A DNA stretch of 59,158 nucleotides from an uncultured Hymenobacter sp. (GTDB lineage Bacteria; Bacteroidota; Bacteroidia; Cytophagales; Hymenobacteraceae). Below, piece by piece: positions 16,940-26,800 of this stretch. The position numbers were made by a program, and so were the translations under genes. Position 1 is the first letter of the stretch. Every line of letters begins with the position of its first letter. The notes below the pieces were generated by a model that was given only the letters and a program-made list of their open reading frames with translations, did no database searches and was not told the DNA's origin. The stretch covers positions 1 to 59,158 of the forward strand of contig CAJYVK010000393.1 in NCBI GenBank assembly GCA_913778455.1. The letters run 5' to 3'.

Positions 16940-17806
16940 ATGCCGCGTACTTCCTTTATTTTCAACCCCACGGCGGGCACCGGGCGGCGGGCCGATTTCC
17001 CGACGCTGCTGCGGCAGCACTTTGGCGAAGCAGATTACCAGCTGCACCCCACCGAGGGGCCGGGGCACGCTACCGAGCTGGCCCGGGAAGCGGCGCGGGC
17101 GGGCAGCCGGGTGGTGGTAGCAGTGGGCGGCGACGGCACCGTGAACGAAGTAGGGCAGGGGCTGTTGGGCCAGGCCGGGGCGGCGCTGGGCATCGTGCCG
17201 CGCGGCTCGGGCAACGGGCTGGCCCGCCACCTGCGGGTGCCGCTGGGGTTGCCGGCCGCGCTGCGCCGGCTGCGCCAGCCCACGTTTAGCCGCATGGACG
17301 TGGGTACCATCAACGGCCGGCCGTTTTTTTGCACGGCGGGGCTGGGATTCGACGCGCACGTGAGCCAGCACTTCGCCCGGGCGGGCTCGCGCGGGCTGAG
17401 CACCTACCTGAAAGTGACGCTACGCGAGTACGGTAATTTCCGGCCAGTGGCGGTGCGGGTAGCAGCCAACGGCCAAACGCTGGCCACCGATTGCTACGTG
17501 CTGGCCTTCGCCAATGCCTCGCAGTATGGCAACAATGCCTACATCGCCCCGCAGGCCAACTTGCAGGATGGCCTGCTCGACATGTGCCTCATCGACGCGC
17601 TGCCGCCCTGGCGGGCGGTGCAGGTAGTGCTGGGTATGGCCCTGGGCACGCTGCCGCGCACGGGCGGCGCTACTTACCGCCACACTGCGCACGCCACGGT
17701 GCACGCCGCCGCACCGTTGGGCTACCACGCCGACGGCGACTACCTGGGCCACGCCACCGAGTTTGAGCTGGGGCTGCTGCCGCTGGCGCTGGAAGTGGCC
17801 GTGTAG
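16940..17806 (+). CDS. Diacylglycerol kinase catalytic-domain (YegS/BmrU-like) lipid kinase
   Basis: Proteins of this family phosphorylate lipid substrates such as diacylglycerol, sphingosine-like bases or phosphatidylglycerol at the inner membrane face. The nucleotide-binding hallmarks are intact: FNPTAGTGRRAD at 8-19, GGDGTVNE at 63-70 and PRGSGNGLARHL at 87-98. The second domain contains GLGFDAHV and a final DGDYLGHATEFEL. At 288 residues it has the usual size. The start is the ATG just after a short upstream sequence; no Shine-Dalgarno is evident, as is normal in this phylum. Substrate cannot be read from sequence. Confidence 0.9.
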   Translation: MPRTSFIFNPTAGTGRRADFPTLLRQHFGEADYQLHPTEGPGHATELAREAARAGSRVVVAVGGDGTVNEVGQGLLGQAGAALGIVPRGSGNGLARHLRVPLGLPAALRRLRQPTFSRMDVGTINGRPFFCTAGLGFDAHVSQHFARAGSRGLSTYLKVTLREYGNFRPVAVRVAANGQTLATDCYVLAFANASQYGNNAYIAPQANLQDGLLDMCLIDALPPWRAVQVVLGMALGTLPRTGGATYRHTAHATVHAAAPLGYHADGDYLGHATEFELGLLPLALEVAV

Positions 17807-17929
17807 AAAATCTGCGGGGCGGCCGGGCTACGTAGGCTAGGGCCGGCCCCAATTTTACCCGGTGGCTGGGAAGCTAAACAGGTGCCTGGTTTGTTGAAGG
17901 TGCCGGGTATCCTCTTCTTACTTACTACT

Positions 17930-18721
17930 ATGACTCAAGATTTTGTTCAGCAGCTGCAAGCCGAGCTGCAACCCGCCCGTCAGCAGATGGTGGACCACCC
18001 GGTGTACCGCCACCTCCAGACGCTGGCCGACCTGCGCGTGTTCATGGAGCACCACGTGTACGCGGTCTGGGACTTTATGTCGTTGCTCAAAGCCCTCCAG
18101 CGCGAGCTGACTTGCGTGGAGCTACCCTGGGTGCCCAAGGGCAAGCCCGCCACCCGCCGCCTCATCAACGACATCGTGCTGGAGGAGGAAACTGACCTCG
18201 ACCCCGAAGGCCAGCCCACTAGCCACTTCGAGCTGTACCTGCGTGCCATGCGCGAGGCCGGGGCCGATACCGCGCCCGTCGAGCGCCTGCTCGCCGCCCT
18301 GGCCGAAGGGGCCAGCGTGCCCGCCGCGCTGGCCGCTGCCCAGGCCCCGGCCAGCGTGCAGGAGTTTGTGAAGCATACGTTTAGCGTAATCACAGCGGGC
18401 CAGCCGCACGCCATCGCGGCGGCCTTTACCTTCGGGCGCGAAGACGTAATTCCCGACATGTTTCGCAGCCTGATTGCTGACCTGGGGCAGCGCTTCCCAG
18501 GCCAGCTGGACACGTTTACTTATTACCTCAACCGCCACATCGAGCTCGACGAGGACCACCACGCCCCGCTGGCCCACCAGATGGTGCGCGACCTCTGCGA
18601 CGCCGACGCCCGCCGCTGGCAGGAGGCTACCGAGGTAGCCCAGCAGGGCATGGCCGCTCGTATCGCGCTCTGGGATGGCATCGCCGCTGCCTTGGTTAAA
18701 GAAAAAGAAAATGTAGCGTAG
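17930..18721 (+). CDS. DUF3050 family protein, heme-oxygenase-like fold
   Basis: The start is the ATG giving MTQDFVQQLQ, since the 16 codons before it form a hydrophobic stretch without conservation. The 263-residue protein matches the DUF3050 family: LRVFMEHHVYAVWDFMSLLKALQ near residue 38, LINDIVLEEETD near 84, TFGREDVIPDMF near 166 and YLNRHIELDEDHHAPLA near 199. The spaced His and Glu residues in these segments are arranged as in heme-oxygenase-like di-iron or heme proteins, so a metal site is plausible. Biological role is not established. The stop codon lies inside the first arm of a large inverted repeat. Confidence 0.85.
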   Translation: MTQDFVQQLQAELQPARQQMVDHPVYRHLQTLADLRVFMEHHVYAVWDFMSLLKALQRELTCVELPWVPKGKPATRRLINDIVLEEETDLDPEGQPTSHFELYLRAMREAGADTAPVERLLAALAEGASVPAALAAAQAPASVQEFVKHTFSVITAGQPHAIAAAFTFGREDVIPDMFRSLIADLGQRFPGQLDTFTYYLNRHIELDEDHHAPLAHQMVRDLCDADARRWQEATEVAQQGMAARIALWDGIAAALVKEKENVA

Positions 18722-18821
18722 GCTTCAGCTTGCGAGCGAGCGTAGCGAGCAAGTGCGTAAGGGGACGTTCGCTTACGTAGCTGCTCGCTGCGCTCGCTCG
18801 CAAGCTAAAGCTTACGCTACA
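18712..18821. repeat. Large imperfect inverted repeat
   Basis: Arms of 40 bases (18712-18751 and 18782-18821) differ at three places and enclose 30 bases. They contain the nested GCGAGCGAGCG / CGCTCGCTCGC pattern. It lies between two genes on the same strand and has no terminal T-run, so it resembles a REP-like intergenic element or an mRNA processing or stabilising hairpin more than a terminator. Confidence 0.75.
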
Positions 18822-18838
18822 GCTAACCTATCAATCTT

Positions 18839-19183
18839 ATGGCAAAAGATCAATCGCGCCGCCAGGGGGTGGTGTACTCAACCAATCCGGATTTCGCCTA
18901 CCAGTCCGACGAGCCGGCGGAGGCCACTACGCTGCCGCCTCAGCAGCAGCAGTTGCGCGTGCAACTCGATAAAAAGCAGCGCGGCGGCAAGCAGGTTACG
19001 CTCGTCACCGGCTTCGTGGGCCGCGAGGACGACTTACAAACGCTGGGTAAGCTCCTCAAGGCCAAGTGTGGCGTGGGGGGCAGTGCCAAAGACGGCGAAA
19101 TCGTGGTGCAGGGAGATTTTCGCGCTAAAGTGCTGGAAATTCTCCTGAAAGAAGGCTATAAAGCCAAGCAAATCGGCGGGTAA
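18839..19183 (+). CDS. SUI1/eIF1-like translation factor (YciH family)
   Basis: The C-terminal 75 residues form a SUI1 domain: KQVTLVTGFVGREDDLQTLGKLLKAKCGVGG, then GEIVVQGDFRAKVLEILLKEGYKAKQIGG reads as the last strand and helix of eIF1 (motifs given in pieces of the 114-residue product). In bacteria such proteins bind the ribosome and have been linked to start-site fidelity, but their role is minor and optional. The N-terminal 40 residues are polar and Gln-rich (PPQQQQL), probably disordered. It starts 17 bases after a large hairpin and ends before a convergent-gene hairpin, so it is probably transcribed alone. Confidence 0.88.
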   Translation: MAKDQSRRQGVVYSTNPDFAYQSDEPAEATTLPPQQQQLRVQLDKKQRGGKQVTLVTGFVGREDDLQTLGKLLKAKCGVGGSAKDGEIVVQGDFRAKVLEILLKEGYKAKQIGG

Positions 19184-19205
19184 GTGGTGAAATGGTGAGC
19201 TAGTA

Positions 19206-19278
19206 AAATGGTGAATGAGTAGGGGGACTGATTATCGTAGCTGTTACAATAATCAGTCTCCCTACTCATTCACCATTT
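19206..19278. terminator. Bidirectional terminator hairpin between convergent genes
   Basis: Arms of 29 bases (19206-19234 and 19250-19278) match except at one position around a 15-base loop. Position between the SUI1 gene (plus) and the PspC gene (minus) fits a two-way terminator. Confidence 0.75.
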
Positions 19279-19283
19279 CACCG

Positions 19284-21947
19284 CTAGTTGACCTCTTCGA
19301 GCGAGCTGCCGCTGTTGAGGTCTTTGTCGATGCGGGCGGGGTGGCCGGCGTATTTCACTTGGCTGCCGCTGCTGAGGTCTACTTTCAGCTCGTCGGTGGC
19401 GTGCACCTTGGCTTCGGAGCCGCTGCTGAGGTCGAGCGACGCTTTGGCGGCCCGCAGGGCCAGGGCGTCGAGCGAGCTGGCGCTGGAGCCATCGACCGAC
19501 AGCTCGTTGGCGGTGCCGCCGAGCTCCACGTGGGCGGCGCTGCTGAGGTCTACTTCGAGACGCGGCACGTTTACGTCGAGGCGGGCCGAGGAGGCGCTGG
19601 AGGCGTTCACGCGCAGCTCTTCGTCGCGGAAGCCGCTTACGTCGGCCTGGCAGGCGGCGCTCAGCTCTAGGCGCTTGAGGCGGGGCAGCGTTACCGTTAC
19701 CAGGATCGGGTTGCGGTGATTGCCGAAGACCGAGAAGATGCCGTTGGTGCGGCGGGTGCGAATGACGAGCCGCTCACCGCGTACTTCGAGGCGCACATCG
19801 TCGAGGTCACCGGGGCGCCCAGCGGCTTCGGCCTTGAAGCCTTCGCCCTGGCGTACTAATACGCGGAACAAACCGGCGGCCTCAATTTCGTTGAATTCGC
19901 TGCCGCTGCCCAGGCTTTTGCGGCTGCTGCCGTAGTGGTTGGGGTCGGTGTTGAAATTGGGCGAACTGGTGCTGATGTGCACGTTGGGCTCGTCGCCGTC
20001 AGTATTCACGCGAACTTTCATCTTGGTGCCGTCGGCGTCGATGTTCACTACTCCGTCGTCGTTGTCGTCGTCATCGTCATTATCCGAAGTCGAAGGCGGG
20101 CAGTCCAGGCACGCAAACTTGCCTTCGCGGGTGAAGCGGGCGCGGTACGAGCGGTCGCCATCGGTGCTGGGGCGCTCGCCACCGATAAAGTCCTCGTCGT
20201 CGAGCTGCTCCAGGAAGCGGGAAGTGAGGCGGTAGGTTTTTTCCAGGGGCAGGTGCAGGGTCAGGGTCAGCTTCTGGTCGCGGTTGGGGGCATTGCTTTT
20301 CAGCGTAGTACCCTGGTCGAAAATAATGGTCGAGTCGCGCTGCGTAATGTTGTAATTAACGGTTTGCTGAGCGGTGAGGCGAGCAGCCTCCTCGGTGCGA
20401 CCCTTGGCCTGGAAGGCTTCCTCCACGTAAGGGGCCGCGCCGCTGTCGGCAGGAGCCAGGCGCACGTTCACCCACTGAAAATGGTCTTCCACGTAGCGCG
20501 AGTCCAGCACGATGCCGCGGCTGGCGATAGGATTCAAACGCACGGTAGTAGTGTATGTATCCTTGGCCTGAAACTCGCGGGCTACTTGCAAGCCCGTCGC
20601 CACGCTACCTACTATGCCCAGCGCCCACAGCCCCAGCAGCGACAGCCCTACGGTGCGGCTCAGCAGCCAGCGACGCATAATCAGGCGGAGACCCAACAAG
20701 ATGAGGGCGAAGGAAGGAATAGCTACGGTGAGGAACACGGCGATGGCTCCCCAGGGCGGCAGGTTGCGCACAGTGGCCCCGAAGCTGTCGTCGAACATAA
20801 AGCCGTTACTAGTGTGCTCCACGGCCGTAAACGGGATGATGCTCAGCGCTGCCCCCAGCATCGTGAGGAAAACAATCAGGCAGATAGTACCATAGACGAT
20901 GAGCAACCCACCCACTACCCACCGAATAAAGCTGCCCAGAAAGTCGGCGGCCGGCTTGGCGCTGCGCGCCGCACCTTCTAAAAAGGTGCCGAGCGGGCGA
21001 TTGGGCGTGCTGCCATCGGTGTCGAAGGCATTGCTGCACAAGTTGTTATCGATGCCCGAGAGCGTGACGGCGTCGCCGCGCATCTGCATTTTCTCCGATA
21101 CGGTGCGTGCTTCGGGCACTACGGCCCACAGGATGAGGTAGGCGATGAAGCCCGAGCCACCGATAAACAAGCTCAGCAGGAACAGTACCCGCACCAGCAC
21201 CACGTCGGTCTGGAAGTAAGCGGCCAGGCCCGCGGCTACGCCGCCCACCTTGCCGGTATCGGTATCGCGGAAGAGCTTACGGCCGGTGAGCTTACCCCCG
21301 AAATCCAGCGTGTCGATGGGGGTGGGAGCATCCGTGCGCTTGGGCAGGGCCACCCACAGCACGATGTAGGTGATGAGGGCCAGCCCGCCGAAGTCGAAGC
21401 GGTGGCGAAACATGCCCGTGCCGGGAATGTGATCGTACACCCCTAATACGTTGGGCAGCAGTACCAGCGCCAGGAATATCAGGCGCACCAGCAGCGGGTT
21501 GACGCGGAAGTACTGGGCCAGGCCAGCGGCCACGCCCGCAATCTTGCGGTGCGCCAGGTCACGGTACAGGCGGCGGGGCTCCGTATCGGCCGGGGTGGGG
21601 GCGGGGCCGTTGGTGAAGGCCGAGCCAGCGCCGGAGCCGGTGGCCGTGGGCTCGGCGTAGGCGGGCTCGTCGTCCTCGTCGGGCGAGGTGTTGAAGTCGC
21701 TCACGCGACCCATCTTGGCGGTCATCTCCTGCACATCCTGGAGCGTGATCACCTGTTTGTTGACCGAGAGACGGGCCGAAAACAGCTCGGCGATACGGCC
21801 CTCGATGTCGGCCACTATTTCTTCGTGGCCCTGGTAGCTGGCAAAGTGAGCCTTTACCTCGTGCAGGTAGCGGCTGAGCACTTCGTAGCCGTCATCTTCG
21901 AGGTGGAAGATGATGCCCTGCAAGTTGATGCTGATGTTCTTTTTCAT
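19284..21947 (-). CDS. Envelope-stress protein with two PspC domains and a C-terminal GIN adhesin-like domain
   Basis: The N-terminal 75 residues (MKKNISINLQGIIFHLE...) form the short cytoplasmic unit that precedes PspC in Bacteroidota. Two PspC domains follow: RRLYRDLAHRKIAGVAAGLA (about 130-195) and KLFRDTDTGKVGGVAAGLA (about 220-285), each with membrane helices. Four to five more helices lie between about 330 and 480. The extracytoplasmic part ends in a beta-helical GIN (DUF2807) domain, about 690-887, with repeats such as LDLSSGSEAKVHA and VDLSSGSQVKYAG. A run of Asp (DNDDDDDNDDG) lies near residue 625. PspC senses membrane damage in other bacteria; the role here is by analogy. It is downstream of a padR gene on the same strand and probably under its control. 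Confidence 0.88.
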   Translation of the reverse strand: MKKNISINLQGIIFHLEDDGYEVLSRYLHEVKAHFASYQGHEEIVADIEGRIAELFSARLSVNKQVITLQDVQEMTAKMGRVSDFNTSPDEDDEPAYAEPTATGSGAGSAFTNGPAPTPADTEPRRLYRDLAHRKIAGVAAGLAQYFRVNPLLVRLIFLALVLLPNVLGVYDHIPGTGMFRHRFDFGGLALITYIVLWVALPKRTDAPTPIDTLDFGGKLTGRKLFRDTDTGKVGGVAAGLAAYFQTDVVLVRVLFLLSLFIGGSGFIAYLILWAVVPEARTVSEKMQMRGDAVTLSGIDNNLCSNAFDTDGSTPNRPLGTFLEGAARSAKPAADFLGSFIRWVVGGLLIVYGTICLIVFLTMLGAALSIIPFTAVEHTSNGFMFDDSFGATVRNLPPWGAIAVFLTVAIPSFALILLGLRLIMRRWLLSRTVGLSLLGLWALGIVGSVATGLQVAREFQAKDTYTTTVRLNPIASRGIVLDSRYVEDHFQWVNVRLAPADSGAAPYVEEAFQAKGRTEEAARLTAQQTVNYNITQRDSTIIFDQGTTLKSNAPNRDQKLTLTLHLPLEKTYRLTSRFLEQLDDEDFIGGERPSTDGDRSYRARFTREGKFACLDCPPSTSDNDDDDDNDDGVVNIDADGTKMKVRVNTDGDEPNVHISTSSPNFNTDPNHYGSSRKSLGSGSEFNEIEAAGLFRVLVRQGEGFKAEAAGRPGDLDDVRLEVRGERLVIRTRRTNGIFSVFGNHRNPILVTVTLPRLKRLELSAACQADVSGFRDEELRVNASSASSARLDVNVPRLEVDLSSAAHVELGGTANELSVDGSSASSLDALALRAAKASLDLSSGSEAKVHATDELKVDLSSGSQVKYAGHPARIDKDLNSGSSLEEVN

Positions 21948-22022
21948 GGGAGGGGCCGCAGGCGCGAAGCGCGGCAGGTTGAAATCGGAGAAAGAAAGGT
22001 TAGCGGCTAAGGCAGGGCCCGG

Positions 22023-22358
22023 CTAGGGGCGACGGGGCTGGCGAATGATGCCCACGGAGAGGGCCATTTCTTCCCAGGTCTGGCGCAGCTCTTCGAGAAA
22101 CTGGCGGCCGGCGTCGGTGAGCGTGTAGTACTTGCGGGGTGGGCCGGAAGTCGATTCCTTCCAGACGTAGTCGAGCAAGGCGGCATTCTTGAGGCGCGTG
22201 AGCAGCGGGTAGAGCGTGCCTTCCACCACAATCATGCGGGCGGCGGTGAGCTCTTCCAGCATGTCGCTGGCGTAGGCCTCCCCGCGGCCGATTATCTCCA
22301 GGATGCAGAACTCGAGGATGCCTTTGCGCATCTGCACCTGGGTGTTCTCTAGTTTCAT
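22023..22358 (-). CDS. PadR family transcriptional regulator
   Basis: A 111-residue winged-helix repressor of the short PadR type. Landmarks are MRKGILEFCILEIIGRGEAYASDMLEEL, here the first helix and recognition region, then EGTLYPLLTRLKNAALLDYVW, the signature of the family, and KYYTLTDAGRQFLEELRQTW at the wing and dimer helix. It lies 75 bases upstream of the PspC-GIN gene on the same strand. Similar padR-pspC pairs occur in many Bacteroidota. A dyad with TGTACA half-sites overlaps the probable promoter, which suggests autoregulation. The inducing signal is unknown. Confidence 0.92.
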   Translation of the reverse strand: MKLENTQVQMRKGILEFCILEIIGRGEAYASDMLEELTAARMIVVEGTLYPLLTRLKNAALLDYVWKESTSGPPRKYYTLTDAGRQFLEELRQTWEEMALSVGIIRQPRRP

Positions 22359-22388
22359 GGGCGGTATGGGCTAGTAGTAGGTGAGGAA

Positions 22389-22407
22389 CTGTACAAATGT
22401 ACAACAG
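22389..22407 (-). promoter_or_regulatory. Probable PadR operator overlapping the padR-pspC promoter
   Basis: The 19-base dyad CTGTACAAATGTACAACAG contains two TGTACA units, close to the ATGT/ACAT symmetry known for PadR sites. Read on the minus strand it contains TACATTTG (22394-22401), which matches the Bacteroidota -7 element; the -33 element is weak (TATG at the right distance). Between here and porV (22408-22664) I see no further feature beyond AT-rich upstream DNA. Confidence 0.6.
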
Positions 22408-22664
22408 GTACTTTGTAATGCATAATACTTGGTTAAAATTTTTTTGTTACTGCCGCGAAAAAAATCTGCGGGCTGGTGTTAATGCGTACCTCGCTCACCG
22501 GGCTTTCACGCGCAGCAGTCAACGGGCCGGCCAAAAAACTGGTCGCTAACTAGGCGTAAGTCAAGTAGCTGCGCGTGGCGGCTACGCTGGCCCGGCACGA
22601 TTACGCACTATCTGGCAGTAACTTGCGTTGCTGCCGCAGCTATTTTCCTCGCTCGTATTCTTCT

Positions 22665-23804
22665 ATGCTACAACTCTCCGCCGCTAGCCGCTCCTGGGTG
22701 GCCTTTCTAGGACTAAGTGCCGGGCTGGGGCTGGCCGCCGCGCCCGCCGCCCGCGCCCAAACCAACACGCCCAAGTACAGCAACGAGTTCTTGAACCTAG
22801 GGGCGGGTGCCCGCTCGCTGGGCATGGGCAAAACCCAGGTCAGTCTGGCCGACGACGCTACTGCCGGTTACTGGAACCCGGCCGCCCTTACCAACGTGCG
22901 TACCAAGTATGACGGCGTACTGATGCACTCCGAATTGTTTTCGGGAGTAGTAAAAAACGATTACGCCGCCTTCGCCATGCCGCTCGATGAGAAGAGCGCC
23001 GTGGGCGTGACCCTACTACGGCTGGGCGTAGACAACATCGCCGATACCCGCGCCTTGGTCAACGAGTACGGCTACATTCAGTACGATAGAATCACGTACT
23101 TCTCGGTGGCCGATTACGCGCTGCTGCTGAGCTACGCCCGTAAGCTGGGGCCGGAGGGCCTGAGCGTGGGCGGCAGCGGCAAGCTCATCTACCGCAACGT
23201 GGGCTCCTATGCCAACGCTTATGGCTTCGGGGTCGATATGGGCCTGCAATACAACCACCGCGGCTGGCGTCTGGGCCTGATGGCCCGCGACATCACCACT
23301 ACTTTCAACGCCTGGAGCATTGACGCCGAGAAGTTTAAGGCGAACACCATTCCCGGCGAGGCCATCCCCACTAGTACTACCGAGCTGACGCTGCCGCGCC
23401 TGGTGCTGGGTGCCGGGCGGCAGTTTAAGCTACCGGCGCAGTTTACGGCCCTGGTGGCCGCCGACCTGGAAGCTACGACCGATGGCCAGCGCAATACCCT
23501 CATTTCGGCCAAGCCCGTAAGCGTAGACCCGCGTGTGGGCGTCGAGATCGGGTACCGCAACCTGGCTTTTTTGCGCGGGGGCGTGGGCAACTATCAGAAG
23601 ATAACTGCCTTCGACCAAAGCCAGCAGTGGAAGGGACAGTACAGCCTGGGCGCGGGCGTGGCCTTCAGTGGCTTGCGCGTAGACCTGGCCCTCTCGCGCC
23701 TGGCCGTAGAAAAGCTGGGCTCGACTTCGCAGACCAACTCCCTCATCGTGAGCCTGGGCTACGGCCTGGGTAGCCGCGTAGGCGGCTTACCGTCCATCAA
23801 CTGA
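22665..23804 (+). CDS. porV: PorV/LptO-type outer-membrane beta-barrel protein of the type IX secretion system
   Basis: PorV is a FadL-like barrel that receives T9SS cargo and presents it to the PorU sortase at the cell surface. The ATG giving MLQLSAASRS is chosen because a signal peptide (LSAGLGLAAAPAARAQ) follows. The mature N-terminus KYSNEFLNLGAGARSLGMGKTQVSLADDA is the family hallmark (shown here only as start of the barrel hatch), with YWNPAAL next. Length of 379 residues is usual for PorV/PorQ proteins. It precedes the sortase gene by 43 bases on the same strand, so the two are likely co-transcribed. PorQ is the closest alternative; adjacency to the sortase favours PorV. Confidence 0.82.
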   Translation: MLQLSAASRSWVAFLGLSAGLGLAAAPAARAQTNTPKYSNEFLNLGAGARSLGMGKTQVSLADDATAGYWNPAALTNVRTKYDGVLMHSELFSGVVKNDYAAFAMPLDEKSAVGVTLLRLGVDNIADTRALVNEYGYIQYDRITYFSVADYALLLSYARKLGPEGLSVGGSGKLIYRNVGSYANAYGFGVDMGLQYNHRGWRLGLMARDITTTFNAWSIDAEKFKANTIPGEAIPTSTTELTLPRLVLGAGRQFKLPAQFTALVAADLEATTDGQRNTLISAKPVSVDPRVGVEIGYRNLAFLRGGVGNYQKITAFDQSQQWKGQYSLGAGVAFSGLRVDLALSRLAVEKLGSTSQTNSLIVSLGYGLGSRVGGLPSIN

Positions 23805-23847
23805 TTTTGCGTATCTATTATCGGCTAATAATTTGATTGACACAACT

Positions 23848-26800
23848 ATGAACACTTCTTACCCTGGTGCCTGGGCGCGGGCCGGCCGCCTGCTGGCGGG
23901 TTGGCGAGCCGTAGGACTGTTTTGGCTGGCGCTGATGCTGGGCGTGGCTACGGCGGGGCAGGCCCAGTCGGGCCCCTACGGCAACGAGTGGATAGTGCAG
24001 GGCCAGCCCTACTATAAAATCAAAGTGTGGCGCGACGGTCTCTACCGCCTCGACTACGCTTACCTAAGCCAGATTGGTGCCGGCGCGGTGGCACCTACCC
24101 AGCTGCAAGTATGGCGACGCGGCAAAGAGGTGGCCGTGTACCAGGGTGGCAACTCAGCTGCGCTGGATAACAGCTCTTTCCTGGAGTTTTTTGGGCAGCG
24201 CAACGACGGAGCACTCGACAAGGAGTTTTACAAGAACCCGCTCGACCAGGCCAACCCGTTCTACAGCTTTTATACCGATACGGCGGCTTACTTCATCACC
24301 TGGGGTGCCCGAGCCGGCAAGCGTATGGTGGAGCCCCAGCCCGTGGCGGGCAGCCCGCACGGCTGGCGGCTGCAGTCGTCGCTGGTGCTCAAAACCGTCA
24401 ACTACGTGGAGGCTCCCAGCGAGGACGGCTACACGTACTTGCCCTGGCTGGAGCCCGGCGAAGGGTTTTTCGAGGGATTTTACTACAACCCGACGCCAGC
24501 CTCGGTGGATTCCCTGCGGGCGATTTCAACGGCTGCCGGGGCACCCGCCCCCCGGCTGGAAGCCATGGTGGTAGGAGGCAGCCGCGTAGACGACCACTCC
24601 ACCACCGTGAGCGTGGTGGCCCCGGGCAGTACGACGCCCCGGCTGCTGGGAACGCTCAACTACAAGCGCTTCGACCACGCGCTGGGTCGCTACAACCTGC
24701 TGCCCAGTGACATTAGCAGCACGGGTAGCGTGGCACTGAGCTTTGCGCAGGGGCCGCTGCCGCCGCAGTTTCAGGTCGATGTTTTCCGGTTTTCGTGGTT
24801 CCGGGTTACGGCCCCGCAGCAAAACGTGTGGTTCAGCAACCGGCGGCAGGTGATTTTTCAGAATGACTCGCTGCTGAGCGGGCCGGCCATCTACGAGATT
24901 GACAATATCCCGGCCACGGTGGCTGGCTTCGATATTCAAGACCCCTGGAACGTGCAACGCGTGGCACCCACGGCGGCTACCACGCTGGGTAGCACGGGCC
25001 GGCGCTATTCGTTCGTGAACGCTACCGGCCAGCAGACGCGCCGCCTCCTGCTCGCCAACGAGGCCCAGCCGCTGGTACCGCCACCCGCCCGCCGGGTCAA
25101 CTTCCGGGTCATTGACCCGGTAAAGCCCAATTTCGTCATCATCACCCACCCCAAGCTGATGCAGGCGGCGGGTGGTGTGCCCAACGTGGCTCGCGCCTAC
25201 GCCGACTACCGGGCTTCGGCCGCTGGGGGGCGCTACGACACCCTGATGGTAATAGCTCCGCAGCTATACGACCAGTTTCACTACGGCGAGCGCTCGGTGA
25301 TGGCGCTACGGCACTTCGCCCTGTGGCTGGCCTCGCGCACCCCCGCTACCCAAACGAAATACCTGCTGCTGCTGGGCAAGGGCATCTCGCCCGGCTCGTC
25401 GGTCTTCAGCACGGCCGACCCGAATTTCAGCATTGGCTTCTCGGGCTTTTACGCGCCCTATTCCACGCGCGGTCTCGGGGAAAACGGACTGGACCTGGTG
25501 CCCATCTCTACCCGCTCGTCTTCCGACATCTTCCTGTCGAGCGACTGGCCGCACGATAACAATACGCCCGCATTCCCGACCGGCCGCGTCGCGGTCGTCA
25601 CGGCCAGCGATGCCCTGACCTACCTCACCAAGCTCAAGGAATACGAAGCGCAGATTGACCCCAACCAGCTCAACCCCGAGCCCTGGCACAAATCGATGAT
25701 TCACTTGGCCGGCGGGCACGAGTCGGCGGTAGAAGTGGCAACCTTTCGCGGCTTTTTGGACCGCTACAAGCGCCGGGTAGAGCACCCGCTGCTGGGCGGG
25801 CAAGTCACTACGTTTCAGCGCGACTACAATCCCAGCAGCAAGCTGCCGGTGGAAGTCAACATTGCCGATAAGGTCAACGAAGGGCTGGCCCTTATCACGT
25901 ACTTCGGCCACGGCTCTACCACGAGCTTCGACCTGACGCCCGGCGATATTACCGACCCCACCAAAGGCTATCGCAATGCCAAGAAATACCCGGTTATCAT
26001 GTTCAACGGCTGCTCGGTCGGCGCAGCGTTCTTCAATGCCCGCACCTTTGCCACCGACTGGCTGCTGGCTGCCGACAAAGGAGCCATTGGGGTAATGGCC
26101 GAGAGTGGCTTCTCGTACGCCGACTTGCTCGACGCCGCGCAGGATTTATCGCACCAATTGCTCTTCAATGACCCCGCCTGGTTTGGCCGGCCGATTGCTG
26201 AGGTGCGCCGCGAGGTAATTCGCCGGCTCCAGGCCACCCCGGGCTTTCAGCCGGTGAGCGGCAACCTGCGGGCCACCGAGCAACTGCTGTGCACCATCTG
26301 GCAGGGCGATCCGGCCCTGCGGATGTACGCCCCTGCCAAGCCTGACTTCGTGGCCAGTAGCGCCAAGCTGTCGCTCACGCCCATCGCGCCCGACGTGGCC
26401 GTGACCACCAATTCCAGCCGGTTTACGCTGAATATCGGCGTGAGCAACCCGCTGCGCATCACCCGCGACCCGCTCGAAATTCGGGTGACGCGGACGTATC
26501 CCACTGCCACCGGGCTAAAGAAGGAGGAGAAGGTATTTAATAGTGATGCCGGCAACCAGCCTTTCCCGCAGTCCTTCCAGCGCGATACTACATACACGGT
26601 CACGTTTGTGAACCCCGTGAGCGACTTCTCGGGCGATAACGTCTTTACCGTGGAACTGGACTACCGTAACAAGGTAGATGAGCTCGACGAGACCAATAAC
26701 ACAGCCACGCTTACGTATTCCTTCCTCAAGCGGGGCATTACGCTGCTCACGCCGACCGAATTCGCCATCGTGCCCAGTAATACGCCGCGCTTAGTGGCGC